DNA of 64,000 nt, taken from NCBI RefSeq assembly GCF_003573695.1, contig NC_039361.1, forward strand, positions 35,219,702 through 35,283,701, written 5' to 3'. The notes beneath the pieces were generated by a model. That model was not told the DNA's origin. It was given only the letters and a program-made list of their open reading frames with translations, and searched no databases. Below, in pieces: positions 22,860 through 36,500 of the stretch. Source of the stretch: Papaver somniferum (lineage: Eukaryota; Streptophyta; Magnoliopsida; Ranunculales; Papaveraceae). Within the stretch, counting starts at the first letter, position 1; the number at the start of each line of letters is the position of its first letter. Both the position numbers and the translations under genes were made by a program.

Positions 22860-23705
22860 TTATCGTTGATATACGCAAAAGATGATGGCTGAAAAATGTC
22901 TCAAAGTCTTTTGAGAAGCTTGTGTAAGTTTCCTTTCATCATCGAATACCTTCTTATACCTAGACTCTTGACAAACAGGACACTTTACAAGTGATTCATG
23001 TTCTTTCCAGTATAAAATACAGTCATTAACGCAAGCATCATAGGTTACGTAATCCATTCCCACTTCTTGAATCATCTTTTTTACATCATGATACTTAGAC
23101 GGGAGTGTGTTATCTTACGGAAGCAACTCCTTCATCAATTCTAATAGTGCAGTGACACCATTATCTGAAAATCCATATTGGGTCTTTATGTTATTCAATT
23201 GTATAGCAGCATACAGTGCAGTCTTTCCTTTAGGACATGATGGGCACAAAGGTTCTCTTGCACGCTCATAAAAAGACCTTGTTTTGTTGTGGCTGATGTG
23301 TGGTCTAACATTCTCATCTACACTAGGATTCTCATCTACATTATGATCATCATTATCACCAACATTCTCACCAACATCTACTACATTCTCATCTACATTT
23401 CCTATATTTTCAGCCACATTTCCCACATTCTCAGCAACATCCCTGACCTTATCTCCTACATATCTTTCACCATGAAAACGCCACATTGTATACGTTGGGA
23501 CAATACCATTCTTGAGCAAATGAGAACTAATTTATTTAAGTGGAAACTTTCCTTTACCATTCTTACAGCGTTTACAAGGACATGAGAACACCATACTGTC
23601 ACCACCATTTCTACGAACAAACTCTATAAATGACCTTACACCTTGTATGTATTTACCAGAATTCCGGGTACAACTCATCCACTCCTTATCAACAGTAGAA
23701 GACAT
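22860..23705 (-). pseudogene. TNP2-type CACTA transposase, N-terminal fragment with in-frame stops
   Basis: The minus-strand frame starts at 23705 with a transposase-associated domain (VDKEWMSC, SGKYIQGV.SF, SCPCKRCKNG, then YTMWRFHGE). It continues through an acidic repeat of ENVGNV-like units to PLCPSCPKGKTALYA. The last part (22860-23075) has the TNP2 start motif YDACVNDCILYWKEHESL and CPVCQESRYKK. Stops at 23532-23534 and at the end of the ELLP segment (about 23115) interrupt it. The catalytic core downstream is missing, so this copy cannot drive transposition. The orientation implies that the element's 5' end is at the right terminus. Confidence 0.82.
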
Positions 23706-24359
23706 ATTTGATTACCCTATATTATGATTCCTAAGGAGGACAATGTACATGTCAAAAATTACACAAAATTTCATCCACGCCATCCATATAAAGAATAAAC
23801 CGTAATCTATGCACAGAACATCAAAAATCTTACTTAGATAGTAACACTACAGATAATTATCACATCCAATATTTGTTGAAACATACCATAACCCTAGTCT
23901 TAGCATAGTCAAAAACTTGAAAAACACAATATTATACTTATAGATCTTATTGATTCATACTACCATAAATAATTTATCATTGTAAGTTCTGGTTCAAGTA
24001 CAAGAACACTTCAATAACTGTACAATATTTCATCATGGAATAAACTGTTTCAATAAATTATAACAATGACCAGAACATAAATTTATTCATGGTATAAACA
24101 CAAAATAGAAAATAAACTTCCCTGAAGTCAAACCCAAAACAGAAAACTAGATAAAGAAGAAGACCATACTTGATTAGCAATAGCAGCTGCAGTAACTTCT
24201 TACGAAATCTCAGATCGAATCTTCCACCTAGCATAAAGAAAACCATGAGCAAACATAAATACTGAATATTACAAAGAATATTACAATGAACACATATAGT
24301 TTAAATTTTAGGGGTCTACACCTGTAGCGCCCCATTTTCAGTAAACCGTAATAACGTAC

Positions 24360-26735
24360 TGAAAAAGTGGGGGTCTAACAACACCACCCACTATTTCTCT
24401 TAGCAATCTGTATGGACTAACTCCGAAATACTTTGCTAGAGAATCAACTAGACAGTCAGACTAAATCTAGATTAAAGTATCTCAAGGAGTCAATATCTCT
24501 CACTTGTTTTGATTTACTCAAGCAAAACAATAGCGAGTCTTTAATCAAACACAATGAATAACTTACGAAAGACCAATATCCAAGGATCAATCAATATCAA
24601 TCAACAACCAAAGGTTGGATTTTCAATTGATGATCTTAACGCACAACCTGTATTATTTCAATTATACAAAATATAATGCGGAAAAGAAATAACACAGACA
24701 CCAGAAGTTTTGTTAACGAGGAAACCGCAAATGCAGAAAAACCCCGGGACCTAGTCCAGATTGAATACACACTGTATTAAGCCGCTACAGACACTAGCCT
24801 ACTCCAAGCTAACTTCAGACTGGACTATAGTTGAACCCCAATCAGTCTCCCACTAATTCAAGGTACAGTTGTACTCCTATGCCTCTGACCCCAGCAGGAC
24901 ACTGCGCACTTGATTCCCTTAGCTGATCTCACCCACAACTAAGAGTTGCTGCAACCCAAAATCGCAGACTTGATAATAAACAAATATGTCTCACACAGAA
25001 AAGTCTATCAAAGGATAAATCTGTCTCCCACAGAAAAACCCTAGGTTTTGTTCCGTCTTAAGATATAAAATCAAGGTGAACAGGAACCAATTGATAACCG
25101 GTCTTATATTCCCGAAGAACAGCCTAGATTAATCAATCACCTCTCAACAATCCTTCTTGACTACACAAGCGGTTTTTCGAGGAATCACAAACAGTGAGAC
25201 GAAGATATTTGTGACTTCTTTATCTTGCCTATCGGAGAAATCTCACGATCTCAAGCCAATCAAAGATTGTACTCGTACGATAGAAGATGCAAGATCAGAT
25301 CACACAACTATGATAAAAGTAGTATCGGTCTGGCTTCACAGTCCCAATGAAGTCTTTAAGTCGTTAACCTGGTTTTAGAGAAGAAAACCAAAGGTTAAAG
25401 GAGAATCGACTCTAGCGAGCGCACTAGTATCATACAGACGTGTGGGGATTAGTTTTTCCCAATGCTAGATGTCTCCTATATATAGCCTTCAAATCAGGGT
25501 TTTGCCTTAGTTACAAAGCAATCCATATTCACCGTTAGATGAAAACCTGATTTAGATTGAAGCTAATATTTCTCAACCTTTAGATCGAAAACTTAGCTTG
25601 TCGTACACACTTGGGTAGACGTTTACTGGGTTTGTGAAAACCGTGCCCAAACGTGTACGTGTATGTTGGTTCAACATAGTAACCCAAATGGTCAACCATA
25701 TGAGCATTTCATATTAACCTAGTTCTTCTTCACCATAACTAGTTCAATTGACTCAAATGAACTAGTTAGAGAGTTGTTCAATTGCTATGTGATCTTATGT
25801 AACTACACAAGACACAATTGAAACAAAGATGATTCCATTCGATGAATCGGCTCATGAACTTTATAGCCACGGTTTGCATAAAGTATTCCTTAGTAATTTA
25901 AGTTTCATGTTCAGAGCACATCTTTAGATCATAACCACTTAAGCTCACAAACAAGTTCGCGGACTTAAGGAAACCGGCAGAGTTTTCCGAACTCAGCATA
26001 AAATCTCGGCAAAGAGACTTCCGCCAGTTCGCGGACTAAACACGCAAACGAGTTTTTGGAAAATCCCAGCAGAAATTCTCGGTAAGAGAACTTCCGTCAG
26101 TTCGCGGACTTGGCAAAGCCAATTCCTCCGGTTTCTCTCAATCAACAAAGTTCGAAAACTTCGGATTAAGGAATACATGGTTATGTAATCTAAACTCTCA
26201 TTCCAATCATTGAGACATTCTCAGAGGACGTTATATAACCGTTATTCACAGACCGTTTCACGTCAGAGCAATTCTCAAAGTAATTGAAACTTTTCATGAC
26301 TTTAGTCACTAGGTGAAGATAAACTTGATCAAAGCGAAACGCTTTACCAACACACGATTTCGAGAAAAAGATAAGTAGTGAATACTCAGCTCGAAATGTC
26401 AAATGTGTATGATCCAGTCTACATAGCATACGACTTTTTATCTCATAAGAAGTAGGAGATAGATAGATAGATAGATAGATAGACTTTTGAGTGATAGATA
26501 AGTTCAAGTCTCCACATACCTTTTTGTTGATGAAGTTCCACGGGTCCTTGTGTAGATCTTCGTCGTTGTATGATGAATCGCCATGAAGTCCTTAAGCTCA
26601 ACTACACTTTCCTATCCTAGTCCGAGACTTAGCTATAATAGACTAGAAATCAAGACTCATAGTTTTGATCACTAGCATTGAAAAACATGCTTGATATAGC
26701 AACGCATGCGAGGTCGACCGAGCTATGCTCTAACA
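24360..26735 (-). repeat. 3' LTR of the CGTAC-flanked LTR element
   Basis: 2376 bp, long for a plant LTR. It includes a short-tandem GATA run at 26457-26483 that is nearly absent from the sister LTR. It contains several copies of the phrase AGTTCGCGGACT near its centre (about 25950-26110). Confidence 0.88.
26457..26483. repeat. GATA microsatellite
   Basis: About seven GATA units. The equivalent place in the sister LTR (about 37355-37370) and in the copy at 62530 has only one or two. The expansion therefore arose after the LTR copies separated. Confidence 0.9.
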
Positions 26736-26749
26736 ATCTCCCCCTTTGT
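26736..26749 (-). promoter_or_regulatory. Polypurine tract of the LTR element
   Basis: ACAAAGGGGGAGAT on the minus strand directly abuts the 3' LTR, the usual position for plus-strand DNA priming. The same tract lies next to the related LTR at 62804. Confidence 0.75.
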
Positions 26750-28493
26750 CTATTTTAGTGACAAAACTATTAATACATATGGAATACAAAAAAGATAAAC
26801 TTTAGTGGCTCCTATTCCATAGTCTAATCTTCAACGTTCCTTGAAATCTTCGTCCTTCCAAGTACTCCAATGATCCCAAAGGTTGTAAGTTTAGCACCAC
26901 CGTTGTTGAAGATTCGTAGCTATAACAATGAGAGAAATCGAGATTCTCGATCATTATTATACAGTGTCATAGTATCATTATGTAACATCAAAGTCCAATT
27001 GCATCACGACTTTAACAACATCTCCATCTCGATCATGGAAACCACTCCCCCTTACACAATGATCCGAAAACCATATGTATTTGTAGTGTGAACTACATTA
27101 TTTCTCCCCCTTTTTGTCAATAAAATTGGCAAAGGTAAAAGAACGTTATCATAATGAAATTTCCACAAGAGACATTTCATAGACTAAAAGAAAAATACAT
27201 ACCAACTTAATTTAGATGCAATCATAAAGCCGAAGCTAAATGCATTCATCAAAGAGTTTTAAGATACAAGATAACCCCTATAAAAGTCCACAGCCGCACA
27301 CCCCGCAAGATATTACCATTAAGCACAAGTTCAAAAGAAATCTCCCCCATTTGATGTCATTCCCGAAAGAACAACAAGAGCGACCTTAATTTCGAAAGAA
27401 AAGAAAGATTTTTTTAATTGGACACCAAAAACCATGGAAATGATTTTTTATATCCAAACCTCAACCAAATTAATCACAAGTAAACCCATGATTAATTTAA
27501 TCGGAATACGCAACTAAATGAAACCACAAAAGTGATCAATTTAATTGATTGTTCTCAACATAAGAAAACTCACGGAGCTACGACTAAGATAACCACACGG
27601 AGATGACTACCTTAATCGTTCAAATACTCAACATAAGGAAAACCTTACGGAATATACGACTACATCAACCAATAGAACATGATTAGTATAGCCGTTCATA
27701 TACTCAACACAAGAACTTGTGGAATATATGACAAACTCAACTAGATTAATTACAAGAGAACCTATAATTAATCTAGTTGGAATACACAACCAAACTAATC
27801 ACTGAAGCAATCAATTTAATTTTCAAATGATTTTGCTCGACAAAAGAAGACTTTCGGAGCAAATAACTAAATAACCAATCAAGATGATTAATTTAGTTCA
27901 AGAATGCCCAACATATAACATCTCATGGAACAACCAACAAGGCCAATATTAATCGACATAGTTGTAAGGTGCTCAACATAAGATACACAATGGAGCCTTC
28001 ACGGTAAAACATAACAAAATGGATCAGTGAAGATCAATACCGTGGATAACATATAAGGATCTATTCTATTTTCCATCACTATTTGCATAACGACATAATA
28101 GACTTTATCCTTGTCAAACAAAAGATTTCATCCTATTTTCCATCAAATAAATAATTGCATATGCATAACTTTTGTAATTGTCAAAAGTCCATTCGTCCTT
28201 TCATCAATACGAATATCAATTTATAAACGACTTTACTTTTGACACAGTATGGGACCTTCAAGTTCATGGACGCAAACAATACATATCCCATAAAAATATT
28301 GCAATACTTCAAAACAGATTAATACTTCAGTCATATCATCCTCCAAATATTTTTAGAATTTAAAACAAAATAAACCTAAAAAATAACATAAGAAGATGAA
28401 AATAAAAATAGCTATGTGTAGTCACCATCTTCGCTATTAAAGTTGTAGTTATTCTTCCAACTAATCCAAAAAGAAGACATACTAGGCATAAAA
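26750..28493. other. Non-coding 3' internal region of the LTR element
   Basis: About 1.7 kb without a supportable ORF. It holds a loose repeat of CTCAACATAAG..ACTYACGGA phrases at intervals of roughly 70-120 bp from 27540 to 27990. The same layout recurs at 63650-63960 in the second copy of the family. Confidence 0.55.
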
Positions 28494-29425
28494 TTACTCA
28501 TCATCTTCATCATCGGACAACTTCCAGGATGCTTGAATTGAATCCAACTCTTCCTTGAGCTCGGGATACTTGGTTCCAATCAACGACACTTTCTTCTTTA
28601 AGCACTTCACTCTTGCATTAAACTTACACACACCCTTGTGAATTTTCTGAATAAGCCTCAAGGTGGTAGGGTCTTCAACATCAAGAGGAGTACCTCTTTG
28701 TCGCTTTCGAACATTTTCCCTTATATGCCGGAAGGTACACGGACGGACAAGTTTAGGAACTCCAGGAGAATTTCCAATAAAATCGAGTCCACGATCCCGG
28801 CAAATCCGGCTAATCAAACAAGGGTAGCCCAACATCTTGATGTGAGAAGTCATCGTCATCATTTGAAAGATGATAAAACCACAAATATCAAGTTTTGTCT
28901 TGCCGGATACAAGGAAGTAAACCAATTCCGCAAACTCATAACTCCACCATGAATTCTCAATCGTGGAGGGACAATGGTTAGAGATGCCGAGTTTTCCAAA
29001 TGCTACTAAAGCAACACTAAGATCATTAGTCGGGAACTTCCTTGACTCCAAACAACCTTCTTTCCACAAAGTCCTATAGAGATATCATCATACAATGGAC
29101 GTTCATCACTTGGTCTAGGTAGCCGTACGTCACCCAACGGTATTTCGGTAATCCTTGAAATTAGTTCTCTATCAACAAGAAACTTTTTCCTACCAATCAT
29201 GGATTTGAATTCCATCTTATGATAATCAACATCATGAATATTGGCATAGAAAACCCTTGTAAGAGAATCAAATCCTTGACCAAGATCATCAAAGATATTT
29301 CCAAGCTTGAATTTTGAAAAACATACCAAATCCTCTTCATGCCCACTAGAAAAATCCAACTTCTTTTTTAGAATAAAACCTTTTGAAGCAATCTTATCAA
29401 ATATTCTAGAACAAGAATCATTCAC
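28494..29425 (-). pseudogene. Retroelement ORF with a 'putative plant transposon protein' domain, frameshifted
   Basis: Two overlapping minus-strand frames (29425-29006 and 29069-28494) form one protein interrupted by a frame change at about 29010-29070. The first has FYANIHDVDYHKMEFKS and ISRITEIPLGDVRLPR. The second has ESRKFPTNDLS, IENSWWSYEFAELVYF and HIKMLGYPCLISRICR, and ends in a coiled-coil-like basic/acidic tail (KKKVSLIGTKYPELKEEL, then DDEDDE). These motifs belong to a domain often annotated as putative plant transposon protein in large plant retroelements. Its biochemical function is unknown to me. Confidence 0.6.
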
Positions 29426-29881
29426 AAACCTAATTCTAAGAGAGTCTTGATCATGAGGAGGATTTTAAGCTTTTAGAACTCTTTTTTGTGTTTCTAGTAT
29501 TCACCATGGAACTAGAGCTAAGCAAGGATCAAGAGAGAAATACTTACTTGGATTGAATACCCGTTCTCTAAATTTCTCCAAAGAAGCTTTAATGGAGGAA
29601 AAACACAAAACCCTAGAAGTTCACGTACGCGGACGGGAAGAAGAGCGGGGAGAAAGTTCGCGGACCACATACACACATATATCCCTCATTCATGGGCTTG
29701 GGACGAACACGAACCATGACCCACATAAGACTTATGGGATTTTCTTAGCCATTAGAACACTAAAGGTTATGCAACCCGTGACAACATAAACAACGGATGC
29801 AGTAGAAAGCGCATCTGTACACAACACAATCTATTTATTGCCCCTCTACAAGATATATACAAAGGGGGACTGCCAGTTTTG

Positions 29882-30442
29882 TTACCAAGAGGCAGAATGT
29901 GCAGAGATATTCTCATGCGACATTTCCGGTTGATATGTGTGAATAGTCCCTGTGGTATAATCAAAGTAATGATGATAGTCAGGACAGTTAGAGCTTTCTA
30001 TCCTTCGTTTGTTCTGGCCTGAAGAAGGATACCTCCGATTTCTGGGTTGTTCATTATTAACAGATTTAACACATACATAACCCTTTTCGGAATGATTCTT
30101 AGACTTAACAAATTTAAGTTTTTCTAAGAATTTAAAAACGCCTTCGAACGCTTCGAACAGATCTTTATCAATTGATCCATATCGATAGTATTCCTCAAAA
30201 AGATCAAGAGTTAATCTAGTGAGTTTCCATATCCTTGACCGTATTGAGCGTTTTCTCAGTCTTTCCTTCTTTTTATTTTTTCCTTCTGATTGATTCTTAA
30301 CACTAAAAAATTCCCTTTTAGATGAAGAAGAATTATCATGAGAATCCAAAGGGTTTCTCCATAATAATCTCCGAACAATCTTTAAGGAAATCTGGCGTGC
30401 GTTACAGATTCCAGGAGCAAGTTTTCCAAAGAAATTTCCCAT
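29882..30442 (-). CDS. Basic ORF of unknown function near the 5' end of the LTR element
   Basis: An uninterrupted 186-codon frame starts about 55 nt after the primer-binding site, where gag normally begins. The protein begins MGNFFGKL, is strongly basic in its middle (GKNKKKERLRKRSIRSRIWK) and has LFEEYYRYGSIDKDLFEAFEG. No zinc knuckle is seen and I do not recognise the family. The MG start could allow N-myristoylation, which is speculation. It may be a highly diverged gag-like protein. Confidence 0.45.
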   Translation of the reverse strand: MGNFFGKLAPGICNARQISLKIVRRLLWRNPLDSHDNSSSSKREFFSVKNQSEGKNKKKERLRKRSIRSRIWKLTRLTLDLFEEYYRYGSIDKDLFEAFEGVFKFLEKLKFVKSKNHSEKGYVCVKSVNNEQPRNRRYPSSGQNKRRIESSNCPDYHHYFDYTTGTIHTYQPEMSHENISAHSASW

Positions 30443-30496
30443 AGGGAAATTTATAAGGAACGAACAAACACAAACTTATTAGGTTTACAGTGTTTG

Positions 30497-30511
30497 CCTG
30501 CTCTGATACCA
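30497..30511 (-). promoter_or_regulatory. tRNA primer-binding site
   Basis: The minus strand reads TGGTATCAGAGCAGG two bases from the right LTR. It is a perfect start of the methionine-tRNA primer site common in copia-type elements. It fixes the 5' LTR as the right-hand copy. Confidence 0.85.
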
Positions 30512-30513
30512 AT

Positions 30514-33500
30514 TGAAAAAGCGGGGGTCTAAAAACACCACCCAATATTTCGCTTAGCAATCTGTATGGACTAACTCCGAAATACTTTGCTAGAGAATCG
30601 ACTAGACAGTCAGACTCAATCTAGATTAAAGTATCTCAAGGAGTCAATATCTCTCACTTGTTTTGATTTACTCAAGCTAAAACAATAGCGAGTCTTTAAT
30701 CAAACACAAGGAATAACTTGGACGGTACCAAAAACCAATATCCAAGGATCAATCAATATCAATCAACAACCAAAGGTTGGATTTCCAATTGTTGATCTTA
30801 ACGTTCAACCTGTATTATTTCAATTATATAAAATATAATGCGAAAAAGAAATAACACAGACACCAGAAGTTTTGTTAACGAGGAAACCGCAAATGCAGAA
30901 AAACCCCAGGACCTAGTCCAGATTGAATACACACTGTATTAAGCCGCTACAGACACTAGCTTACTCCAAGCTAACTTCGGGCTGGACTATAGTTGAACCC
31001 CAATCAGTCTCCCACTAATTCAAGGTACAATTGTAAACTACGCCTATGATCCCAGCAGGACACTGTGCACTTGATTCCCTTAGCTGATCTCACCCACAAC
31101 TAAGAGTTGCTGCAACCCAAAATCGCAGACTTGATAATAAACAAATCTATCTCACACAGAAAAGTCTATCAAAGGATAAATCTGTCTCCCACAGAAAAAC
31201 CCTAGGTTTTGTTCCGTCTTAAGATATAAAATCAAGGTGAACAGGAACCAATTGATAATCCGGTCTTATATTCCCGAAGAACATCCTAGATAAATCAATC
31301 GCCTCTCAACAATCCTTCTTGACTACACAAGCGGTTTGTCGAGGAATCACAAACAATGAGACGAAGATGTTTGTGACTTCTTTATCTTGCATATCGGAGA
31401 ACTCTCACGATCTCAAGCCAATCAAAGATTGTACTTGTACGATAAAAGATGCAAGATCAGATCACACAACTACGATAAAAGTAGTATCGGTCTAGCTTCA
31501 AAATACCAATAAAGTCTTTAAGTCGTTAACCTGGTTTTAGAGAAGAAAACCAAAGGTTAAAGGAGAATCGACTCTAATGAGCGCACTAGTATCACACAGA
31601 CGTCTGGGGATTAGTTTTGGCCAATGCTAGATGTCTCCTATATATAGCCTTCAAATCAGGGTTTTTCCTTAGTTACAAAGCAATCACTAGTCCAGAAGGG
31701 GCTATAAATGACGAATAAAGTATGTTATAAAACATGATTTATCACGGTTTTCATATGTTATTTGAACCGTTATTTATTTGGTGTGACTCTTTACAAATGA
31801 CAAGTTGAGAACGTCATTAAGTACGATGACTAAAAGTTGTGATTTAAAATCACGTACAGAGTCTGTTGTTAAATATCACATTTATTGTGTGTTACATACA
31901 ATAACGGCTGATTTATGCCATAAAAAAATCATGGTTATTATATGTGAAATATAATAACGGTTCATGTATATGATAAATAAAATAATGGTTCACATCTGTT
32001 ATAATTGGAGGTATTTTCATTAAAAAATATTACAAATCCTAATGAGAATATTCCGTCATTTTTTGGCTACTGATTCAGATTTTGGTATTCAAATTTTGGG
32101 TCTGAAATCCACCTATATTTGGTGTGTCAGAAAATATAATATAAAATAGAAATTAATTAATATGTGAAACAAAAATGTAATTCCAAGCACAATTTAAAAT
32201 TAACTTTATTATTAGAGAAAATAGAATATTCGAATACAAATTGGAAGACATCCCTGCAACCCTTTGAAAATTACAAAAAAAAAAAAAAGTAATCAATCTA
32301 CTGTCACTACCACTCTAACTTGACCGCTCTCCTTGGGGAGTCACATAGGCCTTTGGCCACTCACCTATTGAAACATCCCGAAGTATAGCATCATCTCTGT
32401 CATCAGTCAGCACCTTAGTGTCGACATATGCAACTGCAACCGGCTTTTTCCTTAAGTTCCTCAAAAAGCAAAGACCAAACGACGAGGGTACTATTGGCAT
32501 CCCAATGTCCTGTATATGTAACAAACAAGACCAAGTTAGTTTAAGAAATCATGATAGCAGCATTGTATACATCTGACTACACATTACTAAGAGCTATTAG
32601 AAGTCACCTGCTGGTAAGAGCGCTATTAGATATCTGATAATGTACTCCAGTATTATTTTTCTGTCTTTCAACATCCAACTGTGCTTTCGAAGCTTTGTTT
32701 TTCTGCTTCTCTTCACCACATTGTTCTTCTCTTCCTGCAACTTGGCCCTCATAAACTCAAGAAAAAGAAATTGAGATTTAGACACCTGCACCCAATCCGC
32801 ATATGTAAACCCTTTCAATCGACGCCAAATATCTAGCCATATATTGAAGCAATTCAAATTCATTAAAATTCAGTTAAACAATTAATGTAACACAAAGGAA
32901 TATTTTAGGCTACTGTGCAGTTGGAAAGTCACCGACAATTAACAAGGAAGCAGTAACAATATACACACACATAAAGGTAAACTTCAGTTATTAACAAATG
33001 TTTCCAATACAGTCTAGCATCTATGTCTTCAAGCATATGTTATCGTGAGTTCCAAGACTACTACTTTAAAGCTAATGATATCTACATAGTGGTGCTGGTG
33101 CTGGTGCTGGATACTTAAAGTATTAATTACTACTAAAACATAAATAAGACAGTTCTACATATGCAGCAGTTATGCTAATGTGATTACAAGAGAGCAACGT
33201 AATCACTATCACCATCCAATATGAAAATTCAAGAAGTAAAAAAATTCATGTAACAACAAATTGACCACTAACCTTGGTATCAGCATCGGTGCTCAAACAC
33301 TTTTGTGCTAAAGGATCTTTATCATATGCCTTCTTCACCAATGCCTATACATCAACAGAAGCCAACTAAAGTCAGAGACTAACTGACATCATCAATATCA
33401 ATAAATAACATTAAAAAAAAACAGGAGAACTTACTAGTTTTGCAGCTGCCAGTGATAGTGTTAAGAATAATGGCTCAAAAATGCTATATAGTGTTAAGAA

Positions 33501-36500
33501 TTTAACATTTCAAGCCACCTTCTAGGTACACCTTTCCTACCACCTGTATATTGAGCCTTCACTTCCGATGTGCTTTAGATGCCTGTTCAGATTTTATCTG
33601 CAATTTTTCAGAAGTTTTGTTATCAATGAACTTCTCCTAATCTTCTTTCTTATAGTATATTGGAAACTTCATTTTCTTTTCTTGCGCAGTTGTAGCATCA
33701 TTGACCAATCGCCATTGTTTTGATTTTTCGGTTCTTGATGCACTGTTTACTTTTGCTAAAACATAATTACAAAAAAAAAAGGATACTCTCAGAACTACGA
33801 TATCGACATAATGTAGTGTAAGCATTCTTCAACACTTGGTAAGGTTATAGAAAGCCAAGAAAATATGTAATCACATAAGAACATAAAGCTCTATTGATGT
33901 TAGTTCAAATATATGTAAATGAGATTAAGTAATTATCAATTACGGGTGTGACCATACCACCTTTAAAGAGAATAAAACAGGGGATCTCCGAATAGTAAAT
34001 TTTCGTTCATAACTTTTGGAATCTCTCCTACATACCTATTACTAACCAAAACTCAAGGCAAAGCAACAAGGTGGTTCATTAAGTAGCAAACAGATTGCAA
34101 CAACTATTGTCTAAGAAAACCAAATAACATACTCTTAGCTTTCAGACCACTAGGGAAGCAAAGGAACAAGGGAAGGGAAATCCAAAGAACAACAAAGGAA
34201 CTCAGATCACATACTCATGAAAACACGTCTGTGCTCAACCTTGAAACTGTCTCAGAGCGGTTTTAGAATGCAGAGACCCTGAGTTAAAACATTCGGAGGT
34301 GTCAGATTATTACAAATACCAATTTTCGCCAATAAAGTCAGAAAATCAAACATCAGCTTTCCCATTTCCTATCCTGATTAGTGGGTTGCGCGGATACTTT
34401 GGAACATAGATTGTATCCCGTCCATACAAGTGGACTTATACTACTGGACACACTTACTCTTCCCCGAAAGTTTTTTCATTTAAAATGGGTTAGGGACTCT
34501 GACTTTGGTTATACAAGATAATCACTTCTATACATAAGTTAGACAATCCAGACTTTGAGTTGTGTATATATAAAAGATTTTCTTTGGCACCTTAAATCAG
34601 ATATCTAGCACGTATCATGTGAAAAGAGCACTAATATATTAAATATGTATCTTTGAAATGCTCTTTCATGGAAAAATAAGCATGCCAACCGGTGCCAGTA
34701 TGAGTACCCCTGCGCATACCTAAGACCACGGGATACGAGTTGTCTTCTAAATATTCCGCACAACCCAGCTCATTGCTAGCTAAGAAAACAACAAATATTA
34801 AAGCAAGGCCACTAGATCCTATTCCGATTTCCTTTGCTAATCACTAGCTAATTATAAGGATCTCCCATCCCTATATGGATATATTCTTTCCTAATCACTA
34901 GTGAAAACAACTAGCTCCCATTATCTATCTACCTCCTCTTAAAATTAGTTATAGGTAGTGCAAGCATGCAAACAGCTAATCCTGTACACTTGAGAGAAAA
35001 AGGGGCTTGTGACTCTTGCTCGAAACTCCAGGGGTGGAGAAGGAGCTGAAAAAGCTACAATGAGTGTCAGGGACAGAATTAATCGCGAACAAGGGCAGGG
35101 TCTCCTCAGATTGATGCAATTAAGTTGTTATTAATCTCGCTGAGCATCTTGGGGGTACTCATTTAGGTTCCCACTCTCCTCGCCAAAAGGTTGTGTCACA
35201 ACAACAAGACCAAGAACCCCAATTCTCATGTCGGATTTTTACTTTTTAAGATCAATAATTAAGTGGCCTCAGACTGATTGCTCACTGATAAACTAACCTC
35301 AGAAAACTGACCATCTCATATCAACAAAGTTAAGAGAAGCACATCAGGAAAACAAATTCACTTACTGACCAATGGAAAAATAGAACTGCAATGACTTAAG
35401 ATTTCCAAAGTATCCAATTCTCCCGTAAAAATCAAACCAATTTAGCAACTATCGATTCTTAAAAGAGATTTAAAAACCCAAATCATTCCCTTCCGATTCA
35501 CATGCAATAAAACTAAACAAATTCATTCCTTCACAATTTCTACATTAACCAATTTATCAAATTAACCAAAATCTTTGGATCTTATTAGATAATGTTTTGG
35601 TCTCCAAAAATCAATTTTTTAATTAACCAGACAGAAGCTTAAGGAAAAAAAAACAGAATGAAAGATGAAAAGGGATTTGAGACTTACTTTAATTTGATAT
35701 CTTCTTCTTCTTCGATCTCCTCTTAGGTTTGTCTTGCAAAATAATAGAGAGAAAGGTTTGAAGAAGTGAATTCAGAAACCACTTCCATGTAATCAAACTA
35801 ATCAAAATTATTCCTTCCCAATTTCTACCTTAACCAATATATCAAATCACATGTTCAATTTTGGTCTCCAAAATCAATTTTTTAGTGACCAGATATAAAC
35901 TTGAACAAAAACCAGTAGGATGTAAACTCACTCAATATCCTCGTTTCTTCTTCTTCTAAGTTAGAGTCTCCTCGGGTAGTTAGGTTTCCGAAGGGAAAAG
36001 AACAGACGACGGGGACTGCGGGGTGAAGATACGAACTTAGAACTTCTCTTTTGGTTCTGGGGTTTTATCTTTTTTGGTTTTAGGGTTTGCTATAATGGAA
36101 CCGATGTAGCTCTATAGACTTATGGCAAGTAAGCCGTGTCTATGCTAAGCCGGCAGTGAGCCATTTTTTATGGTGTGTAACAGTATGCTAGTTGGGGCGT
36201 ATTAAAACTTAGGATATCCAACAGATTTATTTCGTGATTTAATGGTTCTTAAAAAATCACGCACCTACAAATTTATCACATTTAAGAATAACAGTTTTTT
36301 CGCGTTAAATGATGGGTCCCTCTGTTTTTGTATTATATGACATGATTTGTTTGTAATACCCTAATCACACAACTAATATGTCATTTAAAAACGTGATAAA
36401 CAACCCCTTCTGGACTGTTGAATCCATATTCACCGTTAGATGAAAACCTGATTTAGATTCAAGCTAATATTTCTCAACCGTTAGATCGAAAACTTAGCTT

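Noticed and set aside
23289..23585. Ile/Thr-rich plus-strand ORF
   Set aside because: It is the reverse complement of the repeated ENVGNV region of the CACTA transposase remnant.
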